From positions 3,787,001 through 3,851,000 of the forward strand of contig NC_087111.1 in assembly GCF_963855985.1 (NCBI RefSeq): 64,000 bases of DNA. Direction: 5' to 3'. How positions within the stretch are numbered: the first letter of the stretch is position 1; every line of letters starts with the position of its first letter. The position numbers were made by a program, and so were the translations under genes. This DNA comes from Ostrinia nubilalis. Its lineage: Eukaryota; Arthropoda; Insecta; Lepidoptera; Crambidae. This document shows positions 52,853-63,066 of the stretch, one piece after another. Below the pieces are notes generated by a model. The model searched no databases and was not told the origin of the DNA. It saw nothing but the letters and a program-made list of their open reading frames with translations.

Positions 52853-52925
52853 TTACCAAAGGCAAATGGAGGGATTGGCCTTCACTCCCCACGCTGGCCA
52901 GACGGGTTGGGAAGGCATCTAGCAG
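52853..52925 (+). repeat. CTGGCCAGACGGGTTGG repeat
   Basis: AAAGGCAAATGGAGGGATTGG then CACGCTGGCCAGACGGGTTG. The clearest of the three copies. Confidence 0.55.
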
Positions 52926-53917
52926 TGCATAGAAGTGTTTGTTTTGCAAAGTAATTTTGGTTTGAAACTATTGCAAAGTAGCATTACATCCAAGTTAGTA
53001 TGGCATTGGGCCAAGAACATTGGTGCAGTGCACATCCGTATTTGTTATTTGGTCGTGTAGATGGGCGATAAATTTTTATGACATTTGAAATTTCTTTTGG
53101 CATAGTCACAGGTTTTACACGACGTATCTTATCCGGCAAAGGTCGTGGGAGAATGATGCCAAGTGGTTCTGTTGCATAAGTATTAAGTACCTTATCTATT
53201 TTAAATAATTTTAGAAGAAGACAAAACTTACTCTAGTATTTTGACCAAGGTGTGACTACTTAGACAGTAATTGCTATGGATTTCGATTTGATAAAATCAA
53301 AGGGAAGCTGTCAAAATCGCAAATATGGAGATTCAATGTCAGGCTTGAATCGTTTGCTTTTTAAGATAAAAACTTTTTCAGTAATGTAGCTCTCAAATTG
53401 TAGGATCAGTGGACATGGCCCTTTTATCTTAAGGGGCCCTTTGTCCTCTCAGACAACCCAGGTTACCTAGAATGACTAGAAGAGATCACTTCCTAGTGAT
53501 AAGACTCAATTGTGCCGTTTCAAATTTATATTTCTTTCATTGACTTTGTATGGTGCACCATAAAGAGTCTCTATCAATGGAATTAAGAGGTTTTCAAGTT
53601 ACACAGGAACTCTAAAACAAAAAGTCAAGGGCAGAATTAGTTAGCAAATGAGTCGCGAAGTAAATGGTTATGCTGGGCAATTTACTTTCATGTTTCGCGC
53701 TTTTATATCGCAATGTAAATTAAGGGAAGCTCTTGTACATAAGTAACTGGCAGATTGTGTACACTTTTGTTGCAAAATAGTGCCTATGACAACTGCTTAA
53801 GATACAATGTTCTGTAAGTCAGAACTTTTTCATATGAATATTCCTGCCTAGCTCGCACAGCACTTATCATGTAAATTGTATTTCCTGAAATAAATAAGAA
53901 GCTGATAAAGGTGACTG
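52926..53917. other. No gene seen
   Basis: About 1 kb with no recognised feature. Confidence 0.45.
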
Positions 53918-54039
53918 ATGCCCATTTTCACCATCAATCCCTTATTTTTAAGTGACCCCTATGAAAACAAAATTCCTGTTATGTGTTATCATCATAGGGG
54001 TCACTTAAAAATCAAGGATTGATGGTGAAAACGGGCATG
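53918..54039. mobile_element. Fold-back MITE (TTTTCACCATCAAT family), nearly perfect
   Basis: ATGCCCATTTTCACCATCAA and its inverse ending GGGCAT, with AAGTGACCCCTATGA paired to TCATAGGGGTCACTT. The loop is under 30 bases. The high arm identity suggests it is younger than 43109-43228. Confidence 0.85.
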
Positions 54040-54173
54040 AGTTTCTTCCGCCACTTCTTCTTAACACCGGCCGATATGATGTCTCGGACTAGTGTTAGGG
54101 CATGCTATAGGACGTGTTCAAGTGTCCAGAAAATAAAATTGATTTTGAGATAAAAGTAAATACATTTCTAGTC

Positions 54174-54315
54174 ATCGTTCGTTTCAGCCAAATGACATCC
54201 ACTGCTGGAAGAAGGCCTCCCCCAAGGATTTTCAAAACGATCGGTTCTGCGCCGCCCGCATCCAGGCACCTCCCGCGACCTTCGTCGTCGATCGTCGATC
54301 ATCGGTCTACCTTAG
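54174..54315 (-). mobile_element. RTE-clade LINE 3' end, (GAAC)n-type
   Basis: TCGTTCGTTTCAGCCAAATG to ATCCAGGCACCTCCCGCGAC. A GTCGTCGATCGTCGATC stutter replaces the CCAGATCGTCGG region. Confidence 0.82.
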
Positions 54316-54383
54316 CTCAAATACATTATCTTATTACTCAGATTAGGCTTAATGAGTAACATTATCCTACTTCCTACTTCCTA

Positions 54384-54583
54384 TCATAAATGCGAAAGTT
54401 TTTGATGTCTGGGTGTTTGGATGTCTGGATGTTTGTTACTCTTTCACGCAAAAACTACTGAACGGATTTTGATGAAATTTTACATTATTATTGTTTATAA
54501 CCCAGAATAACATAAAGGCTATAATTTATGACGATCTGTGACAAACTACATTTCACGCGGGTGAAATCGCGGGCAAAAGTTAG
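54384..54583 (-). repeat. CCCGCGG dispersed repeat
   Basis: The minus strand begins TTTTGCCCGCGATTTCACCC. GTCTGGATGTTTG tandems correspond to the CATCCAGACATCC block of 9002-9229, its closest relative here. Confidence 0.78.
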
Positions 54584-54930
54584 TAACCAATAATTTATGA
54601 AGTGCGTAGGTTGCTAGCTTTCGTTAATTGGTAATGGTAATACAATGAAACACTTCCTCTATTGAGTTACAATACACGTGTGTACGTCAAGTAGGTGTAT
54701 TTGGTTACTAATTACTCTTGAATACAAAATATAGCGAAGGTGGGTATCAAGATATTTGCGACTGTAAGACATTTTAAGGCACTCTTGCTACAATTATGGT
54801 AATAATGTGAGCTTCAAGAAATAAAGCGAATAATCAACATAAATTAGCAACGACTGAACTCTCGAACTGACTCTAGAATTCTATAAAAGTCTCTATATTG
54901 TGACCTATTACGGTCTTATTTACTTATGAC
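54584..54930. other. No gene seen
   Basis: Nothing recognised. Confidence 0.4.
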
Positions 54931-55097
54931 TAGGCGCAGACAATCGATTTTTAGTTGGCCGACAGTTGGGCCCGATTTTAATTTGTATGAAGAATCGTCC
55001 GATACCAAATTGACGTATGTGCGCAGATCATTCTTCATACTAATTAACAGTCCGACCCAACTATCGGCCAACTAAAAGTCGGTGGTCTGCGATTAGG
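54931..55097. mobile_element. Fold-back MITE (GGCCGATAGTTGGG family), 167 bp
   Basis: TAGGCGCAGAC against GTCTGCGATTA at the tips, then TTTTAGTTGGCCGACAGTTG against its inverse near 55045-55075. A partial relative is at 37018-37060. Confidence 0.82.
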
Positions 55098-55248
55098 CTT
55101 ACTCTTATAGCGTAGCTTTTATTCTTAACATCCTTTAAGGTTATCCCTAAAGGTACTACAAGTCGAGCTAAACACTGTGGGGTCTTATTTAGTTGTCATA
55201 AGAGCGACTTTGCAAAAATATCGTCTCAATTTTATGTGCTGTCGACTG

Positions 55249-55450
55249 TACAGATCATTTCATCCACGAAGACGCGCCCCACCATTATTCCACTAATGTT
55301 TGAGTGTTATCGGTACACGCCAAATCATCCATGAGTGCACACACACGCACACTACAATAATGACGCTCGGATTGCTCGGATCAAACTCCCCGCACACCGC
55401 GCTTCCCTCGACCAAAATGGGTGGAGTCTTCGTGGATGAAACGATCTATA
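55249..55450. mobile_element. Fold-back MITE (ATCCACGAAGACGC family), 202 bp
   Basis: TACAGATCATTTCATCCACG and CGTGGATGAAACGATCTATA are the ends. The interior has CACACACACGCACAC and shares CGGATCAAACTCCCCGCA, inverted, with 11174-11337. Confidence 0.82.
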
Positions 55451-55917
55451 CTATAATTTCGGTTTTCTAAAGCAACAGATTGCGGCTTCCCAGGAAACGT
55501 TAAAAAGGAATTATTTCTCTTAAAGCGTCTTAACTCGCTCCTTTAACACCGTTTTCTCACAAATTCTTTTTCAATCACGTTTTCGCTGCTACATAATGGA
55601 TGTTCCGTGTTGCTATGGAATGTGGAGGGGAAAGCATAGGCATGGATCATACAGAGCATGTGTTAGGCTGTGTGTATTGGTAAGGGAAAGCACATCCTAA
55701 GCCCATAAGATGTAAAACATATAAATCGCCCCCCAAAAGATACTGCACTACCTAATGGATGCAGGACTCGGAGGCGAACTGTAAGGAAAATAGCGGCGAT
55801 CACAATAGATCGGTACCGGCCGCAGTGATACTAGGACTTTATTGAACTAGAATAGCCGCTCAACACAAATTAAAAAAAAATTGGTAAGGGATGAAGATCG
55901 AGAGGAGGCTGATTCGA
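55451..55917. other. No gene seen
   Basis: Nothing recognised. Confidence 0.4.
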
Positions 55918-56090
55918 GCCTGTATTCACAAACATTACTATGAGGTCTCACAGTGCGCGTGGACTCACAGGGTGACACACGAACCAATCATGGAGCTCTA
56001 TTCAACGCTGTGCGTTCGATTAATTGCTGGTCCACTTACACATTACACTTTGCATGCTAGCTTAAAGTATCGTTTGTGAATAAGGCCGTC
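55918..56090 (+). mobile_element. GTGAATACGGGC fold-back MITE with insertion
   Basis: GCCTGTATTCACAAACATTA and TTTGTGAATAAGGCCGTC at the ends. The right half has extra bases (GGTCCACTTACACATTACAC) relative to 62934-63066. Confidence 0.78.
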
Positions 56091-56166
56091 AAAAGATGTC
56101 CACTGCAGGGCAAAGGCCTCTCTCAAGGTTTTTCAAAAAGAACGTCCTGCGCTGCCCGCATCCATT
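56091..56166 (-). mobile_element. RTE-clade LINE 3' end, short
   Basis: AAGATGTCCACTGCAGGGCA, CTGCCCGCATCC. It abuts the preceding MITE with no spacer. Confidence 0.7.
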
Positions 56167-56179
56167 TCAAATCTATTAC

Positions 56180-56420
56180 AAACTAGCTTTCCGCCCGAGG
56201 CTTCGCCCGCGTGGAATTTCGTTTGTTTTTTCTTGAATTTTCTTTGCTATAAACCTCACGGAGCCCGAGACCTTTCCAACGAATGCAAAACCGTGGAAAT
56301 CGGTTATAGCGTTAGGAAGGAAAACCTGACTTATTTTTATATAGTAGAAGATAGCATAATAATGAGTTTTTTTATAATTATGGACTTAAAAATCCGTTTT
56401 ATAAATAAATCATTGCTTAT
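56180..56420 (+). repeat. CCCGCGG dispersed repeat variant
   Basis: CTAGCTTTCCGCCCGAGGCT and CGCCCGCGTGG at the start. The remainder (CACGGAGCCCGAGACC, CGTGGAAATCGGTTATAGCG) belongs to the variant with the TTTCCAACGAATGC block. Confidence 0.7.
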
Positions 56421-56702
56421 TTAAAGATCAAAGCCTATTTCCTTCCGTATTCAAGGTTCAATCTATTTATTTACGAAAATGTATCAAAACTATTCCAGTG
56501 GTTAAGGGGTGAAAAGGTCTCATACAGGTAGCAGAGTTGCTTTCGCATTTATGATATAAGTTTAGATATAAAACGTGAGTATTCCTAATAAAACACTATA
56601 GGGGGTAACGTAATGTCTATTCTACACTACACTAGCACTTTGTCTAGAACCTATCATTTTACCCAGGGCCGAATTAAGGAGGTTTAAATTGCCTTATTAG
56701 TA

Positions 56703-56885
56703 ACGAGCTTTCCGCCCGCGGCTTCGCCCGCGTTGAATTTTGTCTGTCATAGAAAAATTTATCGCGCGCGTTTCAAGAACCGAAATAAAAACTATCCTAG
56801 CCAAATTTCATCAAAATCGGTTCAGTGCTTTAGGCGTGAAAGCAAGACAGACAGACAGAGTAACTTTCGCATTTATAATATAAGT
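56703..56885 (+). repeat. CCCGCGG dispersed repeat
   Basis: GAGCTTTCCGCCCGCGGCTT, AAATCGGTTCAGTGCTTTAG, a GACAGACAGACAGAG stretch and ACTTTCGCATTTATAATATA. An RTE copy has inserted at its 3' edge. Confidence 0.82.
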
Positions 56886-56897
56886 ATAGAAGTAAAG

Positions 56898-57047
56898 TCC
56901 ACCTACAAGGTGGACCGACGACATCGTAAAGGTAGCAGGGAAGCGCTGGACGCAGGCTGCTACCAAACGATCAACATGGAAAGCATTGGGAGAGGCCTAT
57001 GTTCAGCAGTGGACGTCCTATGACTGAAAACGATGATGATGATGATG
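56898..57047 (+). mobile_element. RTE-clade LINE 3' end with 12-bp target duplication
   Basis: ATAGAAGTAAAG is repeated at 56886-56897 and 57048-57059. The body is close to 1389-1541, including the shared ACCTACAAGGTGG start. Confidence 0.92.
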
Positions 57048-57072
57048 ATAGAAGTAAAGATATAGTGTGAAA

Positions 57073-57203
57073 TTCATCATCATCATTTCAGCCATAGGAC
57101 GTCCACTGACTGCTGAACATAGGCCTCTCTCAATGATTTCCATAATAACCGGTTGGAAGCGGCCTGCATCCAGCGCCTTCCTGCTACCATTATAATGTCG
57201 TCG
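57073..57203 (-). mobile_element. RTE-clade LINE 3' end, (GAT)n subfamily
   Basis: TCATCATCATCATTTCAGCC tail side, CTGCATCCAGCGCCTTCCTG and ATGTCGTCG on the other. ACTGACTGC is a local duplication in the stop region. It faces the previous copy tail to tail. Confidence 0.85.
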
Positions 57204-57430
57204 ACTCAAAATTGCTAACTTGAACTTGAAATAAATTCACTTGAGCGCGTCATATTTTTTCCAATGTCCTCCTCCTAACACATTGTCATCACATTTTTTA
57301 TGTTTTCACATACCAAAACATGCAATAAATTCCGTCCTGAATCCCTCCCTGACGTGTAAAGTAAACTGCTTTTACGATCGTACGGGGTATCGCAATGTTA
57401 GTATGTGTTGAACTTTCTATTGTATTGGGT
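57204..57430. other. No gene seen
   Basis: Nothing recognised. Confidence 0.4.
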
Positions 57431-57557
57431 ACAGTCAGCGTTCAAACAGTTCGTGATACCCAAAGTGGCCAAAACGTTGACAACACCACCTTATAAAGAC
57501 GTGTTGCGAACTTTTTGACCACTTTGAGTATCACGAAATATTTGACGTTGACTGTAC
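57431..57557. mobile_element. Fold-back MITE (GACGTTGACTGT family), complete
   Basis: ACAGTCAGCGTTCAAACAG and its inverse (ATTTGACGTTGACTGT) bound blocks GATACCCAAAGTGGCC and GACCACTTTGAGTATC, also inverted, leaving a small loop. It is the reference copy for the interrupted members at 3982 and 26094. Confidence 0.88.
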
Positions 57558-57897
57558 CTAGTTACCTACAGTCAATTGCAATTGAATCTGACGTTATTAA
57601 TATTTCCGGAAATTCCTACCAACGTTATTATTCCTGGGAAATTTCCCGGTTCGGCAAGATTCCGGGTATAATTCTCCAATAAAGGGAATATAACTGAATC
57701 TTCTTAGTGGAAAAACTAAATACGTAAAGTTTCTGTCAATTGCCAATATTGCATTGGCAATTCAATCTGACGTTATTAATTCCTATTCCTGAGAACTTTC
57801 CTGGCAATAATTCGTTATGCGGAAATTTTAAAGAGTATTACCGGGCAATATTGCTGAATGTAAAAATGTAAGCCCAAACCTACTGAAACTAATATAT
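57558..57897. other. No gene; short repeated blocks
   Basis: CAATTGxAATTxAATCTGACG and TTATTAATxxTCC occur twice (57580, 57756) with TTCCTGGGAAxTTxCC variants. Possibly a decayed tandem repeat. Confidence 0.4.
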
Positions 57898-58043
57898 AAC
57901 GCCCGTATAAACGATGCTTGCTTATGTGAAGCTGTAAATCGAACGCACAGCGTTGAATAGAGCTCTGTGATTGGTTCGTATGTCACGCTGTGCGTCCACG
58001 CGCACTGTGAGACATCATAGTAATATTTGTGAATACGAGCGTT
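57898..58043 (-). mobile_element. GTGAATACGGGC fold-back MITE
   Basis: AACGCCCGTATAAACGATGC and TTTGTGAATACGAGCGTT at the ends. The reverse complement of the 62934-63066 type. Confidence 0.8.
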
Positions 58044-58214
58044 AGTCATTTTTCAAATAGGTGCGATAGAAAAGTTGACTTTACTAATGGCGGCTGGGTC
58101 TTTTTGTTTGTCAACTGGACTGTAACAACTGATATCTCTGTTGTCAGACATTATGAAAAGATCACTAACATCAATCAGTCAGACTGAAGCTCGTCTTAAC
58201 CTGCCATCTTCAGC

Positions 58215-58571
58215 ATTTTTTTTTCTGACTGACATGTCAATTTAAGCCATGGAGCTCTGGGAACGTAGACGAATGCTACAGGCAACAGCCAATGGCGATG
58301 TCTGGGTTCCTCATTCATTATAGCTCCTAGCGGAAACAGTCAGGTTTTTAGTGGGTAGGCCCTACAGTACTCTTCTGGTAGGGAAAACACCACATAACCC
58401 TCTAGGCTCCCGGAGCTGGTGGGTATGTTATTTAATGCATTTTCCTGACGATAAAAAAGCCACCAAACTCAAACTGGGAACAGATACACAATGTAATTTT
58501 TTGCTCAGAAATCGAACCCAGAACCTCAGAGTCGAAGAAAACCTCTCTAACCGTCAGACTATAGAGACTTT
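58215..58571 (-). mobile_element. SINE-C, tRNA-derived
   Basis: The minus-strand head has TATAGTCTGACGGTTAGAG (box A region) and GGTTCGATTTC (box B). A ~280-bp body with CCACCAGCTCCGGGAGCC follows, and the T run at 58217-58226 is the A-tail. It is a family distinct from SINE-A, -B and -D. Confidence 0.65.
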
Positions 58572-58572
58572 G

Positions 58573-58811
58573 GCAATGGGCAGGGCACATAGTACGCAGA
58601 ACTGACGGCCGATGGGGCAGCAAGGTTCTGGAATGGAGGCCGCGTACCGGAAAACGCAGCGTGGGACGTCCACCTACAAGGTGGTAAGACATCGTAAAGG
58701 TAGCGGGGAAGCGCTGGACGCAGGCCGCTACTAATCGATCAACATGGAAAGCATTGGGGGAGGCCTATGTTCAGCAGAGGACGTCTTATGGCTGAAATGA
58801 TGATGATGACT
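58573..58811 (+). mobile_element. RTE-clade LINE 3' end inserted at the SINE-C head
   Basis: AGACTTTG flanks it at 58565-58572 and 58812-58819. The copy is 240 bp: AATGGGCAGGGCACATAGTA to a (GAT)n tail. The duplicated bases belong to the SINE head, so the RTE arrived later. Confidence 0.88.
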
Positions 58812-58819
58812 AGACTTTG

Positions 58820-59350
58820 ATCTTAGCTGTTCATTTTTATTAGCGTTGACTGTACATCTGAGGATGATTGCAACAAAATTTACAGTCTACGTAGACGAGT
58901 ATTGTTTACTAGATTTGTTTAACTGTGCCCAATAAAATAGCAAGCTTATTCCGTTTAGATAGAATTCAATTTCATACAAACTCTTGAATGATCCCGCGAG
59001 GAATCTAAAAGTGGTTTTATACATCAAAAATCCAATGTTACATTACGCAAGTTTGATTGAAGCTTTCTTCAGTTAGAGTGTTGAGTTTTCGTATCGTGGA
59101 TTCGATTCCCAGAGGGTACGCTGAAAATGGGCAAAGAAATTGCTTTTAGGCAAAGAATTCTATGTATGGATCTAGACAGGCTGTGGAAATAAGAAATTCA
59201 TCAACTCAAAAATATGTTAATACTACTTTTGCCCGCGGCTTCGCGTTTCAGTCCATACGGAATCTTTTTATCTATCAATTTCTATCACTCATGCTATATT
59301 TATTCATCTGGGACAATACAATGTAGAGTTCGTATAGGCGTATGTTTTTA
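58820..59350. other. Spacer with tRNA-like remnants
   Basis: GTGGATTCGATTCCCAGAGG near 59097 looks like a box B region of another SINE. TTTGCCCGCGGCTTCGCG near 59227 is a CCCGCGG-family start with nothing after it. Confidence 0.45.
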
Positions 59351-60590
59351 GGGTTCCGTACCTCAAAAGGAAAAAACGGAACCCTTATAGGATCACTTTG
59401 TTGTCCGTCTGTCCGTCCGTCCGTCCGTCTGTCAAGACCCTTTTTCTCAGGAACGCGTAGAGGTATGAAGCTGAAATTTATATCAATTACTCAGGTCTAC
59501 TGTCCCTTGAAGCTGTGAAAAAATCAAACTTCTAAGCCAACGCAATCAAAAGATACAGCCGTTTATGCCGCAAATTTTCGACACTTGCAAGGGAATCAAA
59601 ACCTACAGGGTGCTTCCCGTGAACTCAGAATCTTGAAATTTGGTACGAAGCAACGTCTTATAGCATAGATAAAGGAAAAATTACGAAAACCATAAATTTT
59701 TAGTTACATCACATAATATATATTTTTTTAATAATTTTAAACTTACTACCCATTTCCTCATAAACGCGTAGAGGTATTAAATTGAAATTCATACCAAATA
59801 CTCAGGTCTAAAATACCTTTAAGCTGTAACAAAATCAAACTTCTATGTCAACGCAATCAAAAGAAACAGCAATTTAAGCTGCATATTTTGAAATTCGCAA
59901 GTACTCGCAAGGGAATCAAAACCTAAAGGGTACTTCCAGTCGACCTAGAATCTTGAAATTTGGCATGAAGCAACGTTTTATAGCACACATAAAGGAAAAA
60001 TTCCGAAAACCTTAAATTTTTAGTTACATTACAAAATATATATTTTTAATAAATATAAACTTATTACTTTTTTCCTCATGAACGCGTAGAGCTATCAAGT
60101 TGAAATTCATATCAAATACTTAGATCTAATTGCCTTTAACCCGTGAAAAAAAAATCTAAGTCAACGCAAAAACGCAAAAGTACAACCATTGATACCGCAT
60201 ATTTTGAAACTCGCAACTACACGCAAGGGAATTAAAACCTAAAGACCACTTCCCGTTGACATAGAATCTCGAAATTTGGTAAGAAGCAATAGCTTACAGC
60301 ACAGGTAACAGAAAAATTCCGAAAAGCTTAAAATTTTAAGTAGTTATACCACCAAAAAAATTGTGATTGTAAACATAATTTTAGTTACAGCAATGACAAA
60401 CGATAAAGAGATCTTTGTCTTAAATTTATGCTCCTCCATCTTTCCCCATTGTAATGTTATGAATTTCATTTTGCAATAAAAATACCATAGTTATGACTCG
60501 ATTGTCGTAATGAACGAACTTTGTAAACCTTGCAGGTTTGTACGGAACCCTCGGTGCGCGAGTCCGACTCGCACTTGGCCGGTTTTTTTT
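59351..60590 (+). repeat. GGGTTCCGTACC repeat, triplicated body
   Basis: It starts GGGTTCCGTACCTCAAAAGG, has (GTCC/GTCT)n at 59402-59433, and ends TTTGTACGGAACCCTCGG then CGACTCGCACTTGGCCGG and a T run. Between them three diverged units begin AACGCGTAG at 59452, 59763 and 60081 (spacing 311 and 318 bases). Each contains CAAGGGAAT(C/T)AAAACCTA and TTGAAATTTGG-like blocks. The family is widespread in Lepidoptera, usually with one body unit. No coding frame is kept. Confidence 0.85.
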
Positions 60591-60721
60591 ATAGAAGATA
60601 CATTTTAATATATAATTTTCTTCTTCGTCTTAACTGTTCCATTTATTTTGCCCTATCTATGCTGTAATATTTGGAAGCATGAGCCTGACATAATACTTGA
60701 CTTAATACAACATACATAATT

Positions 60722-60789
60722 ATCGGTGTAATAAATTGCAGAAAATATTATAATTTTAAATAATATTTTCTGCAATTTATTACACCGAT
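60722..60789. repeat. Perfect 30-bp-arm hairpin
   Basis: ATCGGTGTAATAAATTGCAG starts the left arm, whose 30 bases pair without mismatch with 60760-60789 around an 8-base loop (AATTTTAA). Confidence 0.95.
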
Positions 60790-60849
60790 CTTGTCGCGAC
60801 ATAATATTGGTAGGTAGCTAATAGCTCACAAGAAGTCGGGAGGGGTGTC

Positions 60850-61030
60850 GTACCTAAACTACGAACTCCTCCTATGTTCTTCTGATTAATTTCGTTGCGG
60901 GTCCAATGACAGTTTAGCTTTCCCCCGGGACAAACTTGACCGCCACTGGTTGGGTTTTATTCGCAGTCAAGCTGTAGATCCTGGCTACACAGGAGTTGCA
61001 GTGGTGGGAACGAGAGGTGGGTATATAGTC
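60850..61030. repeat. Repeat shared with 47050-47235
   Basis: CTTCTGATTAATTTCGTTGC, CTTTCCCCCGGGAC and GTGGTGGGAACGAGAGGTGG are the reverse complement of the blocks at 47050-47190. Confidence 0.6.
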
Positions 61031-61049
61031 CCTACCAGTTCTTTGAACT

Positions 61050-61101
61050 CAGCGCTTCTTCTCAGCATTTGACATTTGTGAAGTGCTGAGAAGAAGCGCT
61101 G
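61050..61101. repeat. 18-bp-arm hairpin
   Basis: CAGCGCTTCTTCTCAGCA pairs perfectly with 61084-61101 across a 16-base loop. One arm recurs near 231-250. Confidence 0.9.
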
Positions 61102-61554
61102 CAACAAATTCAACTCAAGCCAGTAACATATTAGGTATCTGTGCTTAAAGTTATTACTACCTTCAATTGTAACACAACAAAGTATAAGTTCCCACGTTAT
61201 CTTTATATCCTAATATCTGGAAAACTGTATCAATTTACCAGATACACTGGTCCAAATTTACGAGTATATTCCTACGTGCGTTACAATCTTCGTGCAGAAA
61301 ATAAGCGAATTTATACGACTTTATACGATTCTTAAGTTATTAGTAAACGTGACTTGGCTGGTAAAGTCGGATCGATTTCGATTTAATTTGGTTCATGCGA
61401 TTGACAGCTCCTCAGATATTAGACGGCCTGAAAGAATGAGCCATTGAGTTTTTGGAGCTCTAAATGGATTGTGGAATTGAATCGAATAAACTAAATAGTT
61501 AATAGGTTATTTAAAAAAAAGGAGATTAACTGTAGCTATATTAAAAAGAGATAA
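61102..61554. other. No gene seen
   Basis: The frame 61141-61335 has no known motif. Confidence 0.4.
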
Positions 61555-61699
61555 ACGCCCGTATTCACAAACGATGCTTGCATAAGTGAAGCAGCAAATC
61601 GAACGAACAGCATTGAATAGAGCTCTGTGAATGGTTCGTGTGTCACCCTGTGCACGCATACTGTGAGACCTCATAGTAATGTTTATGAATAAGGGCGTA
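61555..61699 (-). mobile_element. GTGAATACGGGC fold-back MITE, complete
   Basis: ACGCCCGTATTCACAAACG and TTTATGAATAAGGGCGT are the ends. GAGGTCTCACAG-type and CACGAACCATTCAC-type blocks lie inside, reading on the minus strand. Confidence 0.82.
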
Positions 61700-62185
61700 A
61701 GCGTTTTACGTTTGGGGCTGAAAGGGAGTATAAAATATTTTATTCTATTATTTTAATGACATATATTAAAAACGAGTTGCGACTGTAGCGACAAGTTTTT
61801 AGCCATTTGCAATGTTTTTAAATCAAATTAATCATTTAGATCTGAATAAATTCATTACTTTTATTCAAATACATATATTTTAAGGAAACCTTTTGTATGA
61901 AAACGATAAAGTTTGTTCTGTGTTCTGTTCTAAGGTTACCTCTAGAATTAAAATATGAAACTATTTAAAGCATAACGTGATAATTATGAAACAAGGCAGG
62001 CCTTAAACACAGAAAATCTAGCAAGAGAAAACCTAGGAGCATGGATTTGGAGCAACGCAAATGGGCAGGCATAATTAAGGCTCTGTTCACAATAGGAGCT
62101 GACGCGGCAGTTTTTCGTGGCGGGCATTCTGTAAATCTGGATGCGAAACGTCGAAGACAATGTAAGATTTCAGTGTAGGTGAAGG
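61700..62185. other. No gene seen
   Basis: A short stretch, ATGGATTTGGAGCAACGCAAA at 62040, may be a degraded RTE gene piece belonging to 62186-62240, but it is not certain. Confidence 0.4.
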
Positions 62186-62240
62186 CCTATGTTCATCAGA
62201 GAACTGCTATAGGCTGATGATGATGATGATAATGATGATT
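62186..62240 (+). mobile_element. RTE-clade LINE 3' tip, diverged
   Basis: AGGCCTATGTTCATCAGAG, GGCTGATGATGATGATGAT. Only the last codons and the (GAT)n tail are readable. Confidence 0.6.
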
Positions 62241-62254
62241 GTAAGACAGTTGTG

Positions 62255-62490
62255 TAAGGCAGTGGGCGGGGCACATAGCTCGTAGAGCTGATGGCCGCTG
62301 GGACAGGAAAGTTCTTGAGTGGCGACCAAGAGCCGGAAGACGTAGCGTGGGCAGGCCTCCCACTTGGTGGACCGACGATCTGGTGAAGATCGCGGGAGGT
62401 GCCTGGATGCGAGCGGCGCAGGATCGGTCTTCGTGGAAATCCTTGGGGGAGGCCTTTGTCCAGCAGTGGACGTCTTTCGGCTGAAACCAC
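62255..62490 (+). mobile_element. RTE-clade LINE 3' end with 12-bp duplication and open frame
   Basis: AAGACAGTTGTG flanks it at 62243-62254 and 62491-62502. In frame from CAGTGGGCG near 62261, about 74 codons run open to TGA: Q-W-A-G-H-I, then V-L-E-W-R-P-R-A-G, T-D-D-L-V-K-I-A-G and L-G-E-A-F-V-Q-Q-W-T-S-F-G. The best-preserved copy. It lacks a long tail (ends GGCTGAAACCAC). Confidence 0.93.
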
Positions 62491-62502
62491 AAGACAGTTG
62501 TG

Positions 62503-62933
62503 AGCGTCCAGAATATGGTCTAAAATCTGTTAAGGTGATAAGGTCAAGAAGCAAACTACGTAATAACACGAGTTCCTTATTTTTCTGATCTTTCACCCGC
62601 TTTCTCTCTCAATAGAAGCAGCCTTAGCACCAACGAGAATTATAATTAAAGCCTACTTCGTAAATCATGACGTGGTTAATTATCACTGCACGTACAAAGT
62701 ACTATGTAAATAACTTTAAGATAAGCGTGTGATGTCTCAATCTGCTTAATTAGATGTGTGAAACAAGGTAACATTTATGATACGTGTTCTTCGTAGGCTG
62801 ATATGTATACAGGGTGGAAACGATAAGTGATCTCACTCGATTATTTCTAAACTATACAAGATATCAAAAAACTAGTTACTGATCCTGAAAGTGCTTCATG
62901 AGCTCTATCAAATGATATTAAATAACAAAATAT
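62503..62933. other. No gene seen
   Basis: ATACAGGGTGGAAACGATAAG at 62810 resembles an ACAGGGTG-tipped element end without a partner. Confidence 0.4.
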
Positions 62934-63066
62934 ACATTACTATGAGGTCTCATAGTACGCGTAGACGCCCAGGGTGACACACGAACCAATCACTGAGCTC
63001 TATTCAACGCTGTGCGTTCGATTTGCTGCTTCACTTATGCAAGAATCGTTTGTGAATACGGGCGTC
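62934..63066 (+). mobile_element. GTGAATACGGGC fold-back MITE, left tip lost
   Basis: ACATTACTATGAGGTCTCAT to GTTTGTGAATACGGGCGTC. The first ~12 bases of the left inverted end are replaced by AT-rich sequence. Confidence 0.78.

Noticed and set aside
55891..58049. Similar small frames at 55891-56079 (+), 57828-58049 (-) and 62974-63180 (+), sharing HEPITELYSTLCVRF-like text
   Set aside because: The shared peptide is just the translated GTGAATACGGGC MITE, not a conserved protein.
62170..62596. Three overlapping minus-strand frames of ~100-130 codons
   Set aside because: They read across the reverse strand of an RTE copy and its flanks. The real, short frame is on the plus strand.
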